NCBI RefSeq assembly: GCF_003001815.1
Contig: NZ_PVMZ01000004.1
Span: 310,001 to 374,000 of the forward strand
From: Actinoplanes italicus
GTDB lineage: Bacteria > Actinomycetota > Actinomycetes > Mycobacteriales > Micromonosporaceae
Direction of reading: 5' to 3'
Length of the DNA stretch: 64,000 bases
In this document: positions 41,425-51,368 of the stretch, piece by piece
How the letters are laid out: each line of letters starts with the position of its first letter
Position numbering within the stretch: position 1 is the first letter of the stretch
Made by a program: the position numbers and the translations under genes
The notes under the pieces: generated by a model
Databases searched by the model: none
The model's input: the letters and a program-made list of their open reading frames with translations, nothing else
Told to the model about the DNA's origin: nothing

Positions 41425-44400
41425 TCACGGATACCAGTCGTCCGCAATCGAGCCCTCGACCGTCCAGCCGTTCCTGGCCAGCCGCCGGGCCTCCTGCTGC
41501 CGCCCGCCGGTTTCGAGCAGGCGTACGGCCGCGCCGAACGCGACGGGGTGTCCACCCTGCGCCGTCGCCCAGAGCCAGGTGAGCGTCGCGCCGATGCCGT
41601 CGCGCTGGTGTCGCAGACGGACGGCACCGTCCAGCGCCTCATGCGAACCGGCGAGCATCCCGCGATCGAACCAGGTGAGCGCGCGCCGGGTATCGCCGGC
41701 TTCCTCCAGCACCTCGGCCAGGGCGATGATCGCGTCAGGCTCACCGGAGTCCGCAGCCCTCTCGAACAATGCCATCGCCTGCTCGTCGCAGCCGGCGCTG
41801 TGCAGGATGCGGGCCGCTTCGAGGCGAAAGAGCGCCTGAGCGTCCTCGGCGTCGACAGCCGACCTCTGCTGCATTTGATCGATCAGGGCGGGAGCGATGA
41901 CGATCTCCGTTGCAGCGGCCAGCTGACTGTACGCGCTTCCGTGCCATTGGTTCTCCTGGACGGCCCGAGCGGCAGCACCTTCGAAGAGTGCGATCACCGC
42001 ATCGCGATACACGTCGGACGTCCGGATGACATCCGTTGCTGTACTGACAATCCTGGCGACGGCCAGCACCGTGTCCGATCCGCCCTTGCGAGCAAGCTCC
42101 AGCATCCAGTGGACCCCGTCATCGACGCGGCCCTGGGCTGCCATGGTTCGAGCGGCTTCACCGACCGCCTCGGTGCAACCTGCCCCCACTGCACCGCGGA
42201 ACTTCTCGATCGCCTCCTCCGGCCGGCCGCGAGCGACCAACAGCCGGCCGATCTCGAACTGGTCCCCTGGGTGGGTGACGTCGTCACGCTGGGCGCTCTC
42301 GTAGATGGCCAGTGCCTCCGCGGTCTCACCGGCTGCAGCCAGCGCGGCGGCAAGTGCCCGCAGGTCTGTGAGGTCTCCCTGCCCGGCGGCCTGCCGATAC
42401 CACCGGACGGCCTCCTCTGTTCGCCCGTCGGCGTCAGCTGAGCGGGCCAGTACCCGTACCGCATGCGCTCGGCCCGCAGCCGCGTGCTCGCTGAGCCATC
42501 GCGTCGCTGTCTCGTCGGCGCCCGAGTCGCCGAGAGTGTGTGCGGCTATGGCGAAAACGAACGGGTGGCCATCGAGCGCAGCCCGTTCATACCAGGACAT
42601 ACCCTCCAGCACCCGACCGGATCGGACCAGTGCGCCCGCCGCAGCGATTGGTGCTTCCCCACCAACAGGCAGCGCGAGGTCGGCATACACCTTCAGCGCC
42701 GCCTGGATCCCCCGCCAGATCACCACATCGGCGGCGAGCTTTGCGGGGCCGCCACTGCTCGCGCTCATCAGCCGGGGATTCGAGAACAGCCAGGTGTGCT
42801 GTTTGAGGGTGTCTCGCCTGGTGTTCGCACGGACGACGCCGGCTGCGGCATCGGCGTTCCCTGCCGCCGCCCGCGAGCGCAGCCAGGCCAGCAGATCTTC
42901 GTCGCCGGACTTCTCGTCACGCCGTGCCTCGAGATCGTCGGCGATGTCCTCGCCGTCGGCTGCGGCGGCCTTCGCGAAGCAGCTCAGCGCCTCGTCGAGG
43001 CGACCCGCCTCGACGAGCAGCAGGGCTGCCTCGCCGACGGCACACGGGTCGTCCATCAGCGGCTCGTCCAGGTAGGCGTCGATCGCTTCCCGGGTGCGGC
43101 CGGATTCGCGCAGCAGGTCGGCGGCCTGCCGCAGGGATCGCGCGTCCCCGGCTCGGTGGTAGAGCCGATAGGCGGTCTCCAGGAGCCCGCGGCACCGCGC
43201 CGCACGGGCCAGCGCCGTGGTTGCCTCGGCGTGCCCGACGAGGGAGGTCCAGAGTTCGGGCGGCGGCGCGACCGTTCCCCGCACTCGACGCCCATGCTGT
43301 TCGATGTAGTCGGTGAGACGCCGGGCCAGTACATCAGACGACGGACCGCCCGGATGTGGACGCTGCCGGTACAGCAGACCGCGGGCACCCCGCACGGAGT
43401 GCTGCGCGAACGCCCAGGCATCCCGTTCCCACAAGTCGGGCAGGTCGTCCCACTGCCGGCGGGTCAGATACCCCGGCACCGCGGCCTCCAGCACGGCGGC
43501 CGGTAACTGCTCGCCGTGCCCCAGCCGGACCGCGTCGATCGCGGCGTCCACCAGCGCACGGGCTGCCACCGGCGCGGTCTCGTAGCGCTGCTGCAGGGCC
43601 GGGGATGCCGCCAGGTATTGGGTGATCTGTCCTTCTTCCGCACGCTCCCAAGCCTCGGTCAGACGTGGATCCGTCGTGCCCGCGGCCGAAACGGCGGCCA
43701 GCTCACCGGCCTCGAACCTGCTCGGTACACCGATCCCCTTGCCGGAGAGCAGATGGCGAAGGTGAGCGGGCGTGTCGAACTCGGACGGTTCACGGACGAG
43801 CTGGGCCCAGTATTCGGGCCACGTCGTGCCGAGGGCCAGGATCGGACGCCGATCCGGATCGTTGAGCGCCTTGCGCAGGGCTCCGGCGATCGCCGCACCG
43901 TGGACGGGATCGAGGAACAGGTGATGTGCCTCGTCCAGCCAGACCACCGTGCGTGGCGGAAGCCGGCTGATCGTCTCGGCCAGGGCATCGTGGCTGGTCT
44001 CGGCCGGATTCCAGAGGCGCCACGGCGACGGAAGTTCGCGAATCGCCTCCCAGACAGCCCGTGTCTTCCCGGATGACGATTCCCCGATCAGGACCGCGAT
44101 GTCGCTGGTTCCCGTCACGGCGTCCTCGACAAGCCGGCTGAGCCGTGTGTCGAGGTCTCTGCGGACGTAGGTGGTGAGCAGGCCGGGGACTTCGGAGTCG
44201 CCCGCGTCGACTGCCGGGTGGACCTGCAGGCCCTGGATCACCGCCCGCTCGTCGGCGGCGTAGTCGGCGACGAGCCGGCCGAGAGGCTGTTCGAGCAGGA
44301 CGGCCACCCAGAGCTCCCGTACGCGCCGGATCGCATCGCCGCTGTCCAGGGCGGCGCGGGTGGCGAGTACGGCCGTGATCGCCACGACGTCGGCCTGACT

Positions 44401-44622
44401 GCCGGGCTCCGGCGTGCTGACGCAGCGGCGGACGGTGTCGCGCCCCGGCGCTCCCGCGAGTGATTCGTCCGTCACGATCGACTCGGCGATCTCGTCCAGG
44501 GTGGGCGCACCGGCCTGCAGGTACATCTCGTACAGCAGGTCTTTCATCTCGCGAAGGGGCCCGGCAGGGACACGCGCGCGTGCCAGCGTCCGGGACCGTT
44601 TCGGCGGAGTCGCGGAGCTCAT
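41425..44622 (-). CDS. STAND-like P-loop NTPase with HTH-like N-terminus and TPR/Sel1-type repeats
   Basis: The ~1065-residue protein has three parts. An N-terminal ~60-residue helical domain (MKDLLYEMYLQAGAPTLDEI) resembles the start of the WD40 NTPase at 52545-56735. A P-loop NTPase domain carries Walker A LIGESSSGKTRAVWEA (about 177) and Walker B RTVVWLDEAHHLFLDP (about 225). From ~500 on there are many Ala-rich TPR/Sel1-like repeats (YRLYHRAGDARSL, AVRWYRQAAGQGDL, ALTWFDRGMLAGS). STAND proteins are signal-dependent ATP switches, some in anti-phage defence; no effector is identified here. ATG at 44620-44622. Confidence 0.85.
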   Translation of the reverse strand: MSSATPPKRSRTLARARVPAGPLREMKDLLYEMYLQAGAPTLDEIAESIVTDESLAGAPGRDTVRRCVSTPEPGSQADVVAITAVLATRAALDSGDAIRRVRELWVAVLLEQPLGRLVADYAADERAVIQGLQVHPAVDAGDSEVPGLLTTYVRRDLDTRLSRLVEDAVTGTSDIAVLIGESSSGKTRAVWEAIRELPSPWRLWNPAETSHDALAETISRLPPRTVVWLDEAHHLFLDPVHGAAIAGALRKALNDPDRRPILALGTTWPEYWAQLVREPSEFDTPAHLRHLLSGKGIGVPSRFEAGELAAVSAAGTTDPRLTEAWERAEEGQITQYLAASPALQQRYETAPVAARALVDAAIDAVRLGHGEQLPAAVLEAAVPGYLTRRQWDDLPDLWERDAWAFAQHSVRGARGLLYRQRPHPGGPSSDVLARRLTDYIEQHGRRVRGTVAPPPELWTSLVGHAEATTALARAARCRGLLETAYRLYHRAGDARSLRQAADLLRESGRTREAIDAYLDEPLMDDPCAVGEAALLLVEAGRLDEALSCFAKAAAADGEDIADDLEARRDEKSGDEDLLAWLRSRAAAGNADAAAGVVRANTRRDTLKQHTWLFSNPRLMSASSGGPAKLAADVVIWRGIQAALKVYADLALPVGGEAPIAAAGALVRSGRVLEGMSWYERAALDGHPFVFAIAAHTLGDSGADETATRWLSEHAAAGRAHAVRVLARSADADGRTEEAVRWYRQAAGQGDLTDLRALAAALAAAGETAEALAIYESAQRDDVTHPGDQFEIGRLLVARGRPEEAIEKFRGAVGAGCTEAVGEAARTMAAQGRVDDGVHWMLELARKGGSDTVLAVARIVSTATDVIRTSDVYRDAVIALFEGAAARAVQENQWHGSAYSQLAAATEIVIAPALIDQMQQRSAVDAEDAQALFRLEAARILHSAGCDEQAMALFERAADSGEPDAIIALAEVLEEAGDTRRALTWFDRGMLAGSHEALDGAVRLRHQRDGIGATLTWLWATAQGGHPVAFGAAVRLLETGGRQQEARRLARNGWTVEGSIADDWYP

Positions 44623-44780
44623 CCGGTGATTGTGCACTGTGGCTCGTCCGCCGGCCGGCGCAGCCGGTCGCAGCCTGAGCCCTGGCAGGCGTGTGCGACC
44701 ACGGGCCTCGTCGCGACCGAGTTGGATCTTCAGTGGGTCCCACAGCATCACGTTGTCCGCACGGAGAAGGGAACAACGCG

Positions 44781-44900
44781 ATGTCCCGCAAGAAGAAGAC
44801 CACGCCGCCGGAACACCCCTGGCTCTTGGCGGCCGCCGTCACCGGAGCCATCTCGGGCGCCACCCGCGCTCTGGTCGCCTGGCTGATCGAACGGTTCTGA
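44781..44900 (+). CDS. 39-aa single-TM small protein (DUF4235-like)
   Basis: The short product has a basic N-terminus (SRKKKTTPPEHPW) and one hydrophobic segment with the small-residue pattern AAAVTGAISGATRALVAW, reminiscent of DUF4235 small membrane proteins. A good ribosome site (GAAGGGAAC) precedes the ATG. It is divergent from the STAND-like gene. Function unknown. Confidence 0.6.
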   Translation: MSRKKKTTPPEHPWLLAAAVTGAISGATRALVAWLIERF

Positions 44901-44932
44901 GACCACGGGGAGCGATCTACGCCGAAACTTGC

Positions 44933-44946
44933 CGAAATCGTTTTCG
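44933..44946. promoter_or_regulatory. LacI/GalR-type operator candidate before the CBM2 metallopeptidase gene
   Basis: The 14-bp palindrome CGAAATCGTTTTCG has a central CG and one mismatched pair, the general form of LacI/GalR-family operators. It lies 93 bases before the GTG at 45039. No LacI-type gene is in the window, so the regulator is unknown. Confidence 0.5.
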
Positions 44947-45038
44947 TAGACGATGGTGAGACCGGGAGATGGACGGATGTCAATGTCAAGGGGTGGCCCC
45001 GGGGCACGCTCACCCTGATTTCCGTGAAGGAGACGAAA

Positions 45039-46103
45039 GTGCTTCAACCACTACGCCGTACGCCCGTGGCGGTGGCCGTCCTGGCCGCCACCCTCGCGGG
45101 CGCCGCGATCAGCGGTGTGACCGCGGCCGAAGCCGCCGCGACCGGCTGCCGGGTGACCTACACCGTCGGCAGCCAGTGGGGCGGCGGATTCTCCGCGAAC
45201 GTCGCCGTGACCAACCTCGGTGACCCGCTCACCGGCTGGACCCTCAGATGGTCCTTCGCCGCCGGGCAGACGGTGTCACAGGCCTGGAACGCCGTCACCA
45301 CACAGAGCGGCGCCGCCGTCACCGCGGTCAACGCCACCTGGAACCCGAACCTCGCCACCGGCGCCACGGCGACGTTCGGGTTCAACGGGTCGTGGAACAA
45401 CACCACCAACCCCGTGCCGGCAGGCTTCACCCTCAACGGTGTCGCCTGCACCGGCGGCACCACGCCGGGGCCGACCACCTCACCGACCGTGACGCCCACG
45501 TCCGCGCCGCAGACACCGCCGGTGCGGACCGTACGCGCCTACTGGCTGCGGCCCACCGACGTCCCGTACGACCAGAGGTATGTCGACGGCATCGCCGGCG
45601 TGATGCGTGAGGCCCAGCGTTACTACCGGCAGGAGCTCGGCAGGACGTTCACGCTCAACGATCCGGTGGTCGAGGTGGTCAACGGCGATCACCCCCGGTC
45701 CTGGTACGAGAACACGCCCAACGGCAACGAGTGTTACTGGTGGGTCGTGTTCAACATGCAGCAGGAGCTTCTGCGCAGACTGTCGCTGCGGGCGCCGGAC
45801 AGCCGGTGGGTCAACGTGGGTGAGATCAGCGCCGAAGCGTCCTGTTCCGGGGGCGGAGGCGGCGGTGGCTGGGTGATCCTGAGCGGTCACGACGCCGACG
45901 GCGCGGCCGGGATCAACGGCCCGATGAACCGGTGGTACGGCGGGATGGTCCACGAGCTCGGACACGCGTTCGGGCTGCCGGACTCGACCTCGACCGACGG
46001 CACGCCGATGTCCGCGTCGTTCTACAGCTACCCCAACACGCACTTCAGTCAGGCTCAGAAGGATCGGATTCTGAGCGGCCCGTACGGCAGCTTCCTGTCG
46101 TGA
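45039..46103 (+). CDS. Secreted zinc metallopeptidase with an N-terminal CBM2 carbohydrate-binding module
   Basis: The ~354-residue protein has a signal peptide (VAVAVLAATLAGAAISGVTA), then a family 2 carbohydrate-binding module of ~100 residues (CRVTYTVGSQWGGGFSANVA, GWTLRWSF, WNPNLATGATATFGF, ending in Cys) with Trp for cellulose or chitin binding. A Thr/Pro linker (TTPGPTTSPTVTPTSAPQ) leads to a ~200-residue peptidase domain with MVHELGHAFGLPD, the HExxHxxGxxD zinc site of metzincins. It should act on proteins near polysaccharide surfaces. GTG at 45039 follows AAGGAGACG; a GTG at 45024 is the alternative. Confidence 0.92.
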   Translation: MLQPLRRTPVAVAVLAATLAGAAISGVTAAEAAATGCRVTYTVGSQWGGGFSANVAVTNLGDPLTGWTLRWSFAAGQTVSQAWNAVTTQSGAAVTAVNATWNPNLATGATATFGFNGSWNNTTNPVPAGFTLNGVACTGGTTPGPTTSPTVTPTSAPQTPPVRTVRAYWLRPTDVPYDQRYVDGIAGVMREAQRYYRQELGRTFTLNDPVVEVVNGDHPRSWYENTPNGNECYWWVVFNMQQELLRRLSLRAPDSRWVNVGEISAEASCSGGGGGGGWVILSGHDADGAAGINGPMNRWYGGMVHELGHAFGLPDSTSTDGTPMSASFYSYPNTHFSQAQKDRILSGPYGSFLS

Positions 46104-46110
46104 GAGTGGC

Positions 46111-46145
46111 GGCCCGACGTCCGGCTCGACGTCGGACATCGGGCC
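46111..46145 (+). terminator. Hairpin terminator after the CBM2 metallopeptidase gene
   Basis: GGCCCGACGTCCG (46111-46123) pairs with 46133-46145 with one mismatch and a 9-nt loop, eight bases after the stop. Confidence 0.7.
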
Positions 46146-46258
46146 TGCCGGTGCCATACCTCCGTACCCGCTAATCGCCGCGCGGTAAAGGCCGAACAGG
46201 GCGGTGAGGACTGTGCCACCGAGATACCGGCTAGCGGGCCGCAACGGAGGAAAACGCC

Positions 46259-47860
46259 ATGACGAGTAAGCAGCGTCGGGGCTTCGCCGACCTGAGCGTA
46301 AAGATCAAGGTCCTGATCGCGGTTGCCATCGGAGTCGTCGCCGCCGTAGCGGTCGGGCTCGTCGGTCTGAACGCGCTCAGCAGTGCCAGCAACTCGGCGC
46401 AACTGATCTACAACAGCAACGTAGCCAGCATCAAGGCCGTCGCCCAGGTGGATGCCGCGATCCGGCAGGGGCGCATCGACATCGCCAACCAGGCACTCTC
46501 CCAGGATCCGGCGAACAACGCGAAGTTCACCGACGCCTTCGCCGCCGACCAGGAGGCGTTCGACGCCGCGATGAAGGCCTACCGTGCCAGCATGCCGGCG
46601 GGTGACCCGGCGCAGATCGACGCGGTGCAGGCGGGCTGGGACGCCTACGTCGCGATCGCGCAGGACAAGTTGCTGGCACTCGGTTCGGCCAACAAGTTCG
46701 CCGAATGGCAGCGGGTCCGTGACAGCGAGGCACTGCCCATCGTTGCGGAGCTGCGCACGAGCATCGACGCCCTCGACTCCGTGGAGACCGCGGACGCGGC
46801 GAAGAACGCCGCCGAGGCGAAATCGGTCTACGAGACGGGCCGGACCACGGCGCTGATCGCGATGGTCGTCGGCGGGCTGCTCGCCCTGGCCACGGGCTAC
46901 TGGGTGGCGCGGCAGATCGTGCAGTCGTTGATCAAGGTCAAGGATGTCTGTTCCGGTCTGGCCGAAGGTGACCTGACGCGCACGACCGGGCTGAGCAGCC
47001 GCGACGAGCCGGGTGAGATGGGCCGGTCGCTGGATACGGCGATGGGCCGGCTACGGGAGACCATCGCCACGATCAACGGGTCGGCGACCTCGCTGGCTGC
47101 GGCGTCCGAGCAGCTGTCCGGCACCGCCGACCAGATCGCCGCCTCCGCCGAGGAGACCTCGCAGCAGGCGCAGACGGTGGCGGGCGCGACCGAGGAGATC
47201 TCCCGAAGCGTCGACAGTGTCTCGGCCGGCAGCGAGGAGATGGGTGCCGCGATCCGGGAGATCTCGGTCAACGCGAGCGAGGCGGCCCAGGTCGCCGGGC
47301 AGGCGGTGACCATCACGGCCGCCACCGCCGAGACGATGGCCAAGCTCGGGCAGTCGTCGGCCGAGATCGGCAATGTGGTCAAGACCATCACGGCGATCGC
47401 CGAACAGACGAACCTGCTGGCGCTGAACGCCACCATCGAGGCCGCTCGCGCCGGGGAACTCGGCAAGGGCTTCGCCGTGGTCGCCTCCGAGGTCAAGGAC
47501 CTGGCCCAGGAGACCGCGCGGGCCACCGAGGACATCTCCCGGCGGGTCGAGGTCATCCAGACCGACACCACCGGGGCGGTCGCCGCGATCGAGGAGATCA
47601 CCCACGTGATCGCCAGGATCAGCGATTTCCAGACGACGATCGCGTCGGCCGTCGAGGAGCAGACCGCGACCACCGGGGAGATGAGCCGCAGCGTCACCGA
47701 GGCGGCCAGCGGCACCAACGAGATCGCCCAGAACATCACCGGGGTCGCCGAGGCGGCCCGCCTCACCAGCGAGGGCGTGTCCCAGGCGCAGCACGCCACC
47801 AGTGACCTAGCCAAGATGTCCACCGAGCTCAGTGCACTGGTGACGAACTTCCGGTACTGA
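46259..47860 (+). CDS. Methyl-accepting chemotaxis protein
   Basis: The 533-residue receptor has TM1 (about 14-36), a ~155-residue extracellular four-helix-bundle sensor, TM2 (about 198-220), a HAMP domain ([20 protein letters not shown]), and the signalling coiled coil with the conserved hairpin tip [20 protein letters not shown] and then [15 protein letters not shown]. It should control a CheA kinase via CheW, but no che gene is in the window. ATG at 46259 follows GGAGGAAAACGCC. The histidine kinase gene starts 31 bp after the stop and may be in the same operon. Confidence 0.96.
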   Translation: MTSKQRRGFADLSVKIKVLIAVAIGVVAAVAVGLVGLNALSSASNSAQLIYNSNVASIKAVAQVDAAIRQGRIDIANQALSQDPANNAKFTDAFAADQEAFDAAMKAYRASMPAGDPAQIDAVQAGWDAYVAIAQDKLLALGSANKFAEWQRVRDSEALPIVAELRTSIDALDSVETADAAKNAAEAKSVYETGRTTALIAMVVGGLLALATGYWVARQIVQSLIKVKDVCSGLAEGDLTRTTGLSSRDEPGEMGRSLDTAMGRLRETIATINGSATSLAAASEQLSGTADQIAASAEETSQQAQTVAGATEEISRSVDSVSAGSEEMGAAIREISVNASEAAQVAGQAVTITAATAETMAKLGQSSAEIGNVVKTITAIAEQTNLLALNATIEAARAGELGKGFAVVASEVKDLAQETARATEDISRRVEVIQTDTTGAVAAIEEITHVIARISDFQTTIASAVEEQTATTGEMSRSVTEAASGTNEIAQNITGVAEAARLTSEGVSQAQHATSDLAKMSTELSALVTNFRY

Positions 47861-47891
47861 CCGCCGCGTGCCGTGACCCGCAGGGAGGACG

Positions 47892-49502
47892 ATGTCAGTC
47901 GCATCGGAGCGACCAGGTGACGCCCGCATGGCGATGTTCCACCAGCCGGCGGTCCTCGCCGCCGCGCTGGAGGCCTACATCGCCTTCGACGTCACCGGCC
48001 GCGTGGTGGCCTGGAACCCGGCCGCCGAGGCGACGTTCGGCTACACCCTGGAGCAGGCGTACGGCAGGTCGATCGAGGAGCTGATCGTGCGGCCGCAGTC
48101 GAGGGCGGCGGGCCGGATCGAACTGGCGGCACTGGCGTGCGGCCTGCCGGGGCTGACCCGTGACCGGCGGCTCCAGTGGCCGGCGTGGCATGCCGACGGG
48201 CACGAGCTCCCGATCGAGATGACGCTGATAGCCACCGAGGAGCCCGCAGGGCGGATCTTCCACGTGTTCGCCCACGACGTCACCGCAGTGCACCGAGCCG
48301 GGCGGTTCGCCGCAGCCGAGTCCGCCGTGGCGCGCGGTCTGGCCGAGGCCGAATCGAGCGGCAGCGCCGCGACCCGCGTCGTGGAGGCGCTCGGCGAGAA
48401 GATGGGCTGGCCGGTGACCGAGCTGTGGGTGGCCGGCGACGGGCGGATGCTGAAGTGCGCGGCCCGCCACGTCCAACCCGGCTGGCAGCTGGGGGACTTC
48501 ACCGTCGACACCCTGGCCCCTGGCATCGCGCTGCCCGGCCTGGTCAGCGCCGACGGCATGCCGCACTGGATCCCCGACCTGGGTGACGACACCGGATCGC
48601 CCCGCAGTCAGGCCGCGGCGCGCAGCGGACTACGGGTGGCCATCGGTGTCCCGGTGTCGACCGGCGGGGAAGTCCTGGGCGCGTTGTGTGTCTACGGTGA
48701 CCGGGTCGAGGATCCGGAGGACATCCTGCTGGGACTGCTCGGCGGGCTTGCCGCCCAGATCGGCCAGTACATGCAGCGGCGCCGCGCCGAGGAACTGGCC
48801 GTCGAACTGGCCCGCACCAAGGACGAGTTCCTCGCCATGGTCACCCATGAACTGCGCAATCCGCTCGCCGTGATCACCGGCGCCACCAACCTGCTCGACA
48901 CCGAGCTGGACGACATGACGCCCGACGAGCAGCGGCACCACCTGCGGATCATCATGCGCAGCGCAGACCGCCTGTCGGCCATGGCGGAGGATCTGCTCGA
49001 CCTGGCCCAGCTGGAGTCGGGGCAGCTGGCGATCAAGCCGACCCGGACCGACCTGTGCGAGATCATCCGCCAGGCACTTGACGGCGCCGCCAAACCAGCC
49101 GAACGAGAGCTCACCATCTCCGTACGGCTGCCGCCCCGCCTGGAATTGCGGGCGGATCCCGGCCGGTTGCGGCAGGTGGCCGACAACCTGATCTCCAATG
49201 CCGTCAAGTACACACCCGACGGCGGTACGGTCACCGTCGCCGCCACGCTGGAGGCGGGTGGCCGGAAAATCACGTGGCAGGTCGCCGACACCGGCATCGG
49301 CATCCCCGCCGCCGAGCGGCCACGGTTGTTCCGCCGCTTCTACCGCGCCTCGACCGCCGTGGACCGCAAGATCCCCGGCACCGGGCTGGGCCTGGTCATC
49401 ACGCGGGCCATCGTCGAACGCCACAGCGGCACGATCAGCCTGGCCGACCACGACGGCCCCGGCACCACCTTCGTCATCGAGCTGCCGGTCGAGCCGCGTT
49501 GA
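47892..49502 (+). CDS. Soluble PAS-GAF sensor histidine kinase
   Basis: The 536-residue kinase lacks membrane segments. It has a PAS domain (about 22-130: AYIAFDVTGRVVAWNPAAEA, FGYTLEQAYGRS), a GAF domain (about 140-290, SGLRVAIGVPVSTGGEVLG), HisKA (EFLAMVTHELRNPLAVITGA, phospho-His about 319) and HATPase_c (NLISNAVKYTPDGGTV, DTGIGIP, GTGLGLVI). No response regulator is adjacent. Its position 31 bp after the chemoreceptor gene suggests cytoplasmic sensing linked to that pathway, as inference. ATG at 47892 follows GCAGGGAGG. Confidence 0.95.
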   Translation: MSVASERPGDARMAMFHQPAVLAAALEAYIAFDVTGRVVAWNPAAEATFGYTLEQAYGRSIEELIVRPQSRAAGRIELAALACGLPGLTRDRRLQWPAWHADGHELPIEMTLIATEEPAGRIFHVFAHDVTAVHRAGRFAAAESAVARGLAEAESSGSAATRVVEALGEKMGWPVTELWVAGDGRMLKCAARHVQPGWQLGDFTVDTLAPGIALPGLVSADGMPHWIPDLGDDTGSPRSQAAARSGLRVAIGVPVSTGGEVLGALCVYGDRVEDPEDILLGLLGGLAAQIGQYMQRRRAEELAVELARTKDEFLAMVTHELRNPLAVITGATNLLDTELDDMTPDEQRHHLRIIMRSADRLSAMAEDLLDLAQLESGQLAIKPTRTDLCEIIRQALDGAAKPAERELTISVRLPPRLELRADPGRLRQVADNLISNAVKYTPDGGTVTVAATLEAGGRKITWQVADTGIGIPAAERPRLFRRFYRASTAVDRKIPGTGLGLVITRAIVERHSGTISLADHDGPGTTFVIELPVEPR

Positions 49503-49593
49503 CACACGCGGATCAGTCATCCGGGTACACCCATCTCCGCAGGTCGGTCGTTGATCAAGTACCAATTCAAGATCGAGACCTCGGAGGTCCACC

Positions 49594-50813
49594 GTGTCGC
49601 ACGGACACGCCGCGCTCGGCACCGCCACTCCCCAGTCGACCTTCTACGAACGGAGTCCATCCACAACTTCCGGATCCCGGCGCTCGACCTGGACAGCGTG
49701 TACGGCGGTGGCCCCGGCATGTCGCCGCACCTGTACGACCAGACGATCGACCGTGGCCAGACCACCCTGCTGAGCGAGGAGATCCCCGGCTCCGCGTCCG
49801 TGTCGATCGACGGGACCACCCGCTTCGACCTGCCCCGCAACAGCCAGCTCGTCGCGCTCACCGGCGACCCGCGCAACGACGAGAACCTGATGCTCTCGCA
49901 ACTGCACGTGGCCGTGCTGCGGTTCCACAACCGGGTGGTCGAGGACGTCCGCGCCGAACTCGGCGCCGCCGTCACGGCCGGTGAGCTGTTCGCCGAGGCA
50001 CAGCGCGTCGTCCGCTGGCACTACCAGTGGATCGTCGTCCACGAGTTCCTGGTCCGGACCACCGGCCAGGCGACCGTCGACGACGTGCTCCACAACGGGC
50101 TCCGGCACTACACCTGGCGCAACGCCCCGTTCATCCCCGTCGAGTTCTCCGTCGGCGCCTACCGGTTCGGACATTCGCAGGTGCGTCCCAGTTACCGTGC
50201 CAACTTCGGGACCAGCACGACCGACCCGGCGCAGCAGTTCTTCGCGCTCATCTTCGACCCGGCCCTGCCGGACAGCACCGACCCGGCCGATCTGCGCGGC
50301 GGCAGGCGGGCCGCGCGCCGGTTCATCGACTGGCAGACCTTCTTCGACTTCGGTGACGGGCGGGTACGCCCGAACAAAATCATCGACACCAGGCTCTCCA
50401 GCGTGCTGTTCGACCTGATGGGCCAGCCCGGCGGCGAGCCCACGTCGCTGGCCACCCGCAACCTGCTGCGCAACCTGACCATGAAGGTGCCGTCGGGTCA
50501 GCGTGTGGCCAAGGCGATGCGCCTGCCGGAACTGCCGGCCGCGGACCTGGCCGACCTCAAGCCGTTCCACCTCGACAAACGGACGCCGCTGTGGTTCTAC
50601 GTCCTCCGCGAGGCTCAGGTCTTCACCGGCGGGGAACATCTCGGCCCGGTCGGCGGGCGGCTGGTCGCCGAGGTCATGACCGGATTGATCAAGGGTGACC
50701 CGACCTCGTACCTGCGCCAGGAGCCTGACTGGACACCCACGTACGGCGAGGGCGGCACGTTCCGGATGACGGACCTGCTGCGGGCCGCCGGCGTGGTCGC
50801 CACATTGGCCTGA
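49594..50813 (+). pseudogene. Animal-haem-peroxidase family protein, N-terminus deleted and frameshifted
   Basis: GTG at 49594, with a strong GGAGG seven bases upstream, starts a frame reading SHGHAALGTATPQSTFYERS, the usual beginning of bacterial haem peroxidases. It then loses meaning, and the next frame continues with FRIPALDLDSVYGGGP and runs to 50813. That frame keeps the proximal-His region RFGHSQVRPSY and LRFHNRVV. Missing between the two are the residues normally carrying YTYLGQFxDHD, the distal catalytic site. So about 80-150 residues are gone and the frame is shifted. An in-frame TTG at 49551 would give a 420-aa product without the distal site. Likely inactive as a peroxidase. Confidence 0.72.
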
Positions 50814-50826
50814 TCAGGACACGCCC

Positions 50827-50862
50827 CCGGTGAGCCGGTGCCCGTGCGCACCGGCTCACCGG
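50827..50862. terminator. Bidirectional hairpin terminator
   Basis: A perfect 15-bp stem (CCGGTGAGCCGGTGC at 50827-50841 with 50848-50862) and a 6-nt loop lie between the convergent peroxidase-like gene and the small secreted-protein gene. Confidence 0.8.
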
Positions 50863-50891
50863 ATCCGCGTCAGCGCCTCGCGCGGGATCGT

Positions 50892-51368
50892 TCAGCAGGG
50901 CACCTTCACACTTCCCGAGAAGGGGAGCGTTCGAGCCGGCGACGGGCCGATGCGGTAGCTGTACGTGATCTTCTTGCTGATGATGCCGCACCTGTCGGTG
51001 TGGGAGCTGTCCTCGATGAAGACCGGCGCCCCGTCCCGGCCTACCGCGGCCGTCCAGGCCGCTGCCAGAGCCAGCTGCTTCGCCAGCTTGCACGTGGCCG
51101 AGGTGCCTGCCGCCTTCGCGCTGATCTCACCGGAGTAGGCCGCGATCGACGCCAGGCCGGCCTTGCCCTTGAACTTCTTCATCCTGTTGACGACGGAGGT
51201 GATGCCGCAGGAGACCGAGCCGACAGCCGCGCCGTTGAGGAAGTTGTGGACGATCCGCACGGTCTCGTCACTGTTGTAGTAGCGGGCGGTCGATGCCTGG
51301 GCCGGCGACGCCATGCCGGCTGTTGCCACGACTACGGCGGCTGCGGCGATCGCTGTCCTTCTGCGCAT
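50892..51368 (-). CDS. Small secreted protein of unknown function
   Basis: The 158-residue protein has a signal peptide (RRRTAIAAAAVVVATAGM, cleavage after AQA near residue 25). The mature part has four Cys (VSCG, TCKLA, DRCG, VPC at the end) and reads YYNSDETVRIVHNFLNG and KKITYSYRIGPSP. No family recognised. ATG at 51366-51368 follows AGGGAGTCC, a good ribosome site; upstream extension of the frame is not supported. Confidence 0.8.
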   Translation of the reverse strand: MRRRTAIAAAAVVVATAGMASPAQASTARYYNSDETVRIVHNFLNGAAVGSVSCGITSVVNRMKKFKGKAGLASIAAYSGEISAKAAGTSATCKLAKQLALAAAWTAAVGRDGAPVFIEDSSHTDRCGIISKKITYSYRIGPSPARTLPFSGSVKVPC

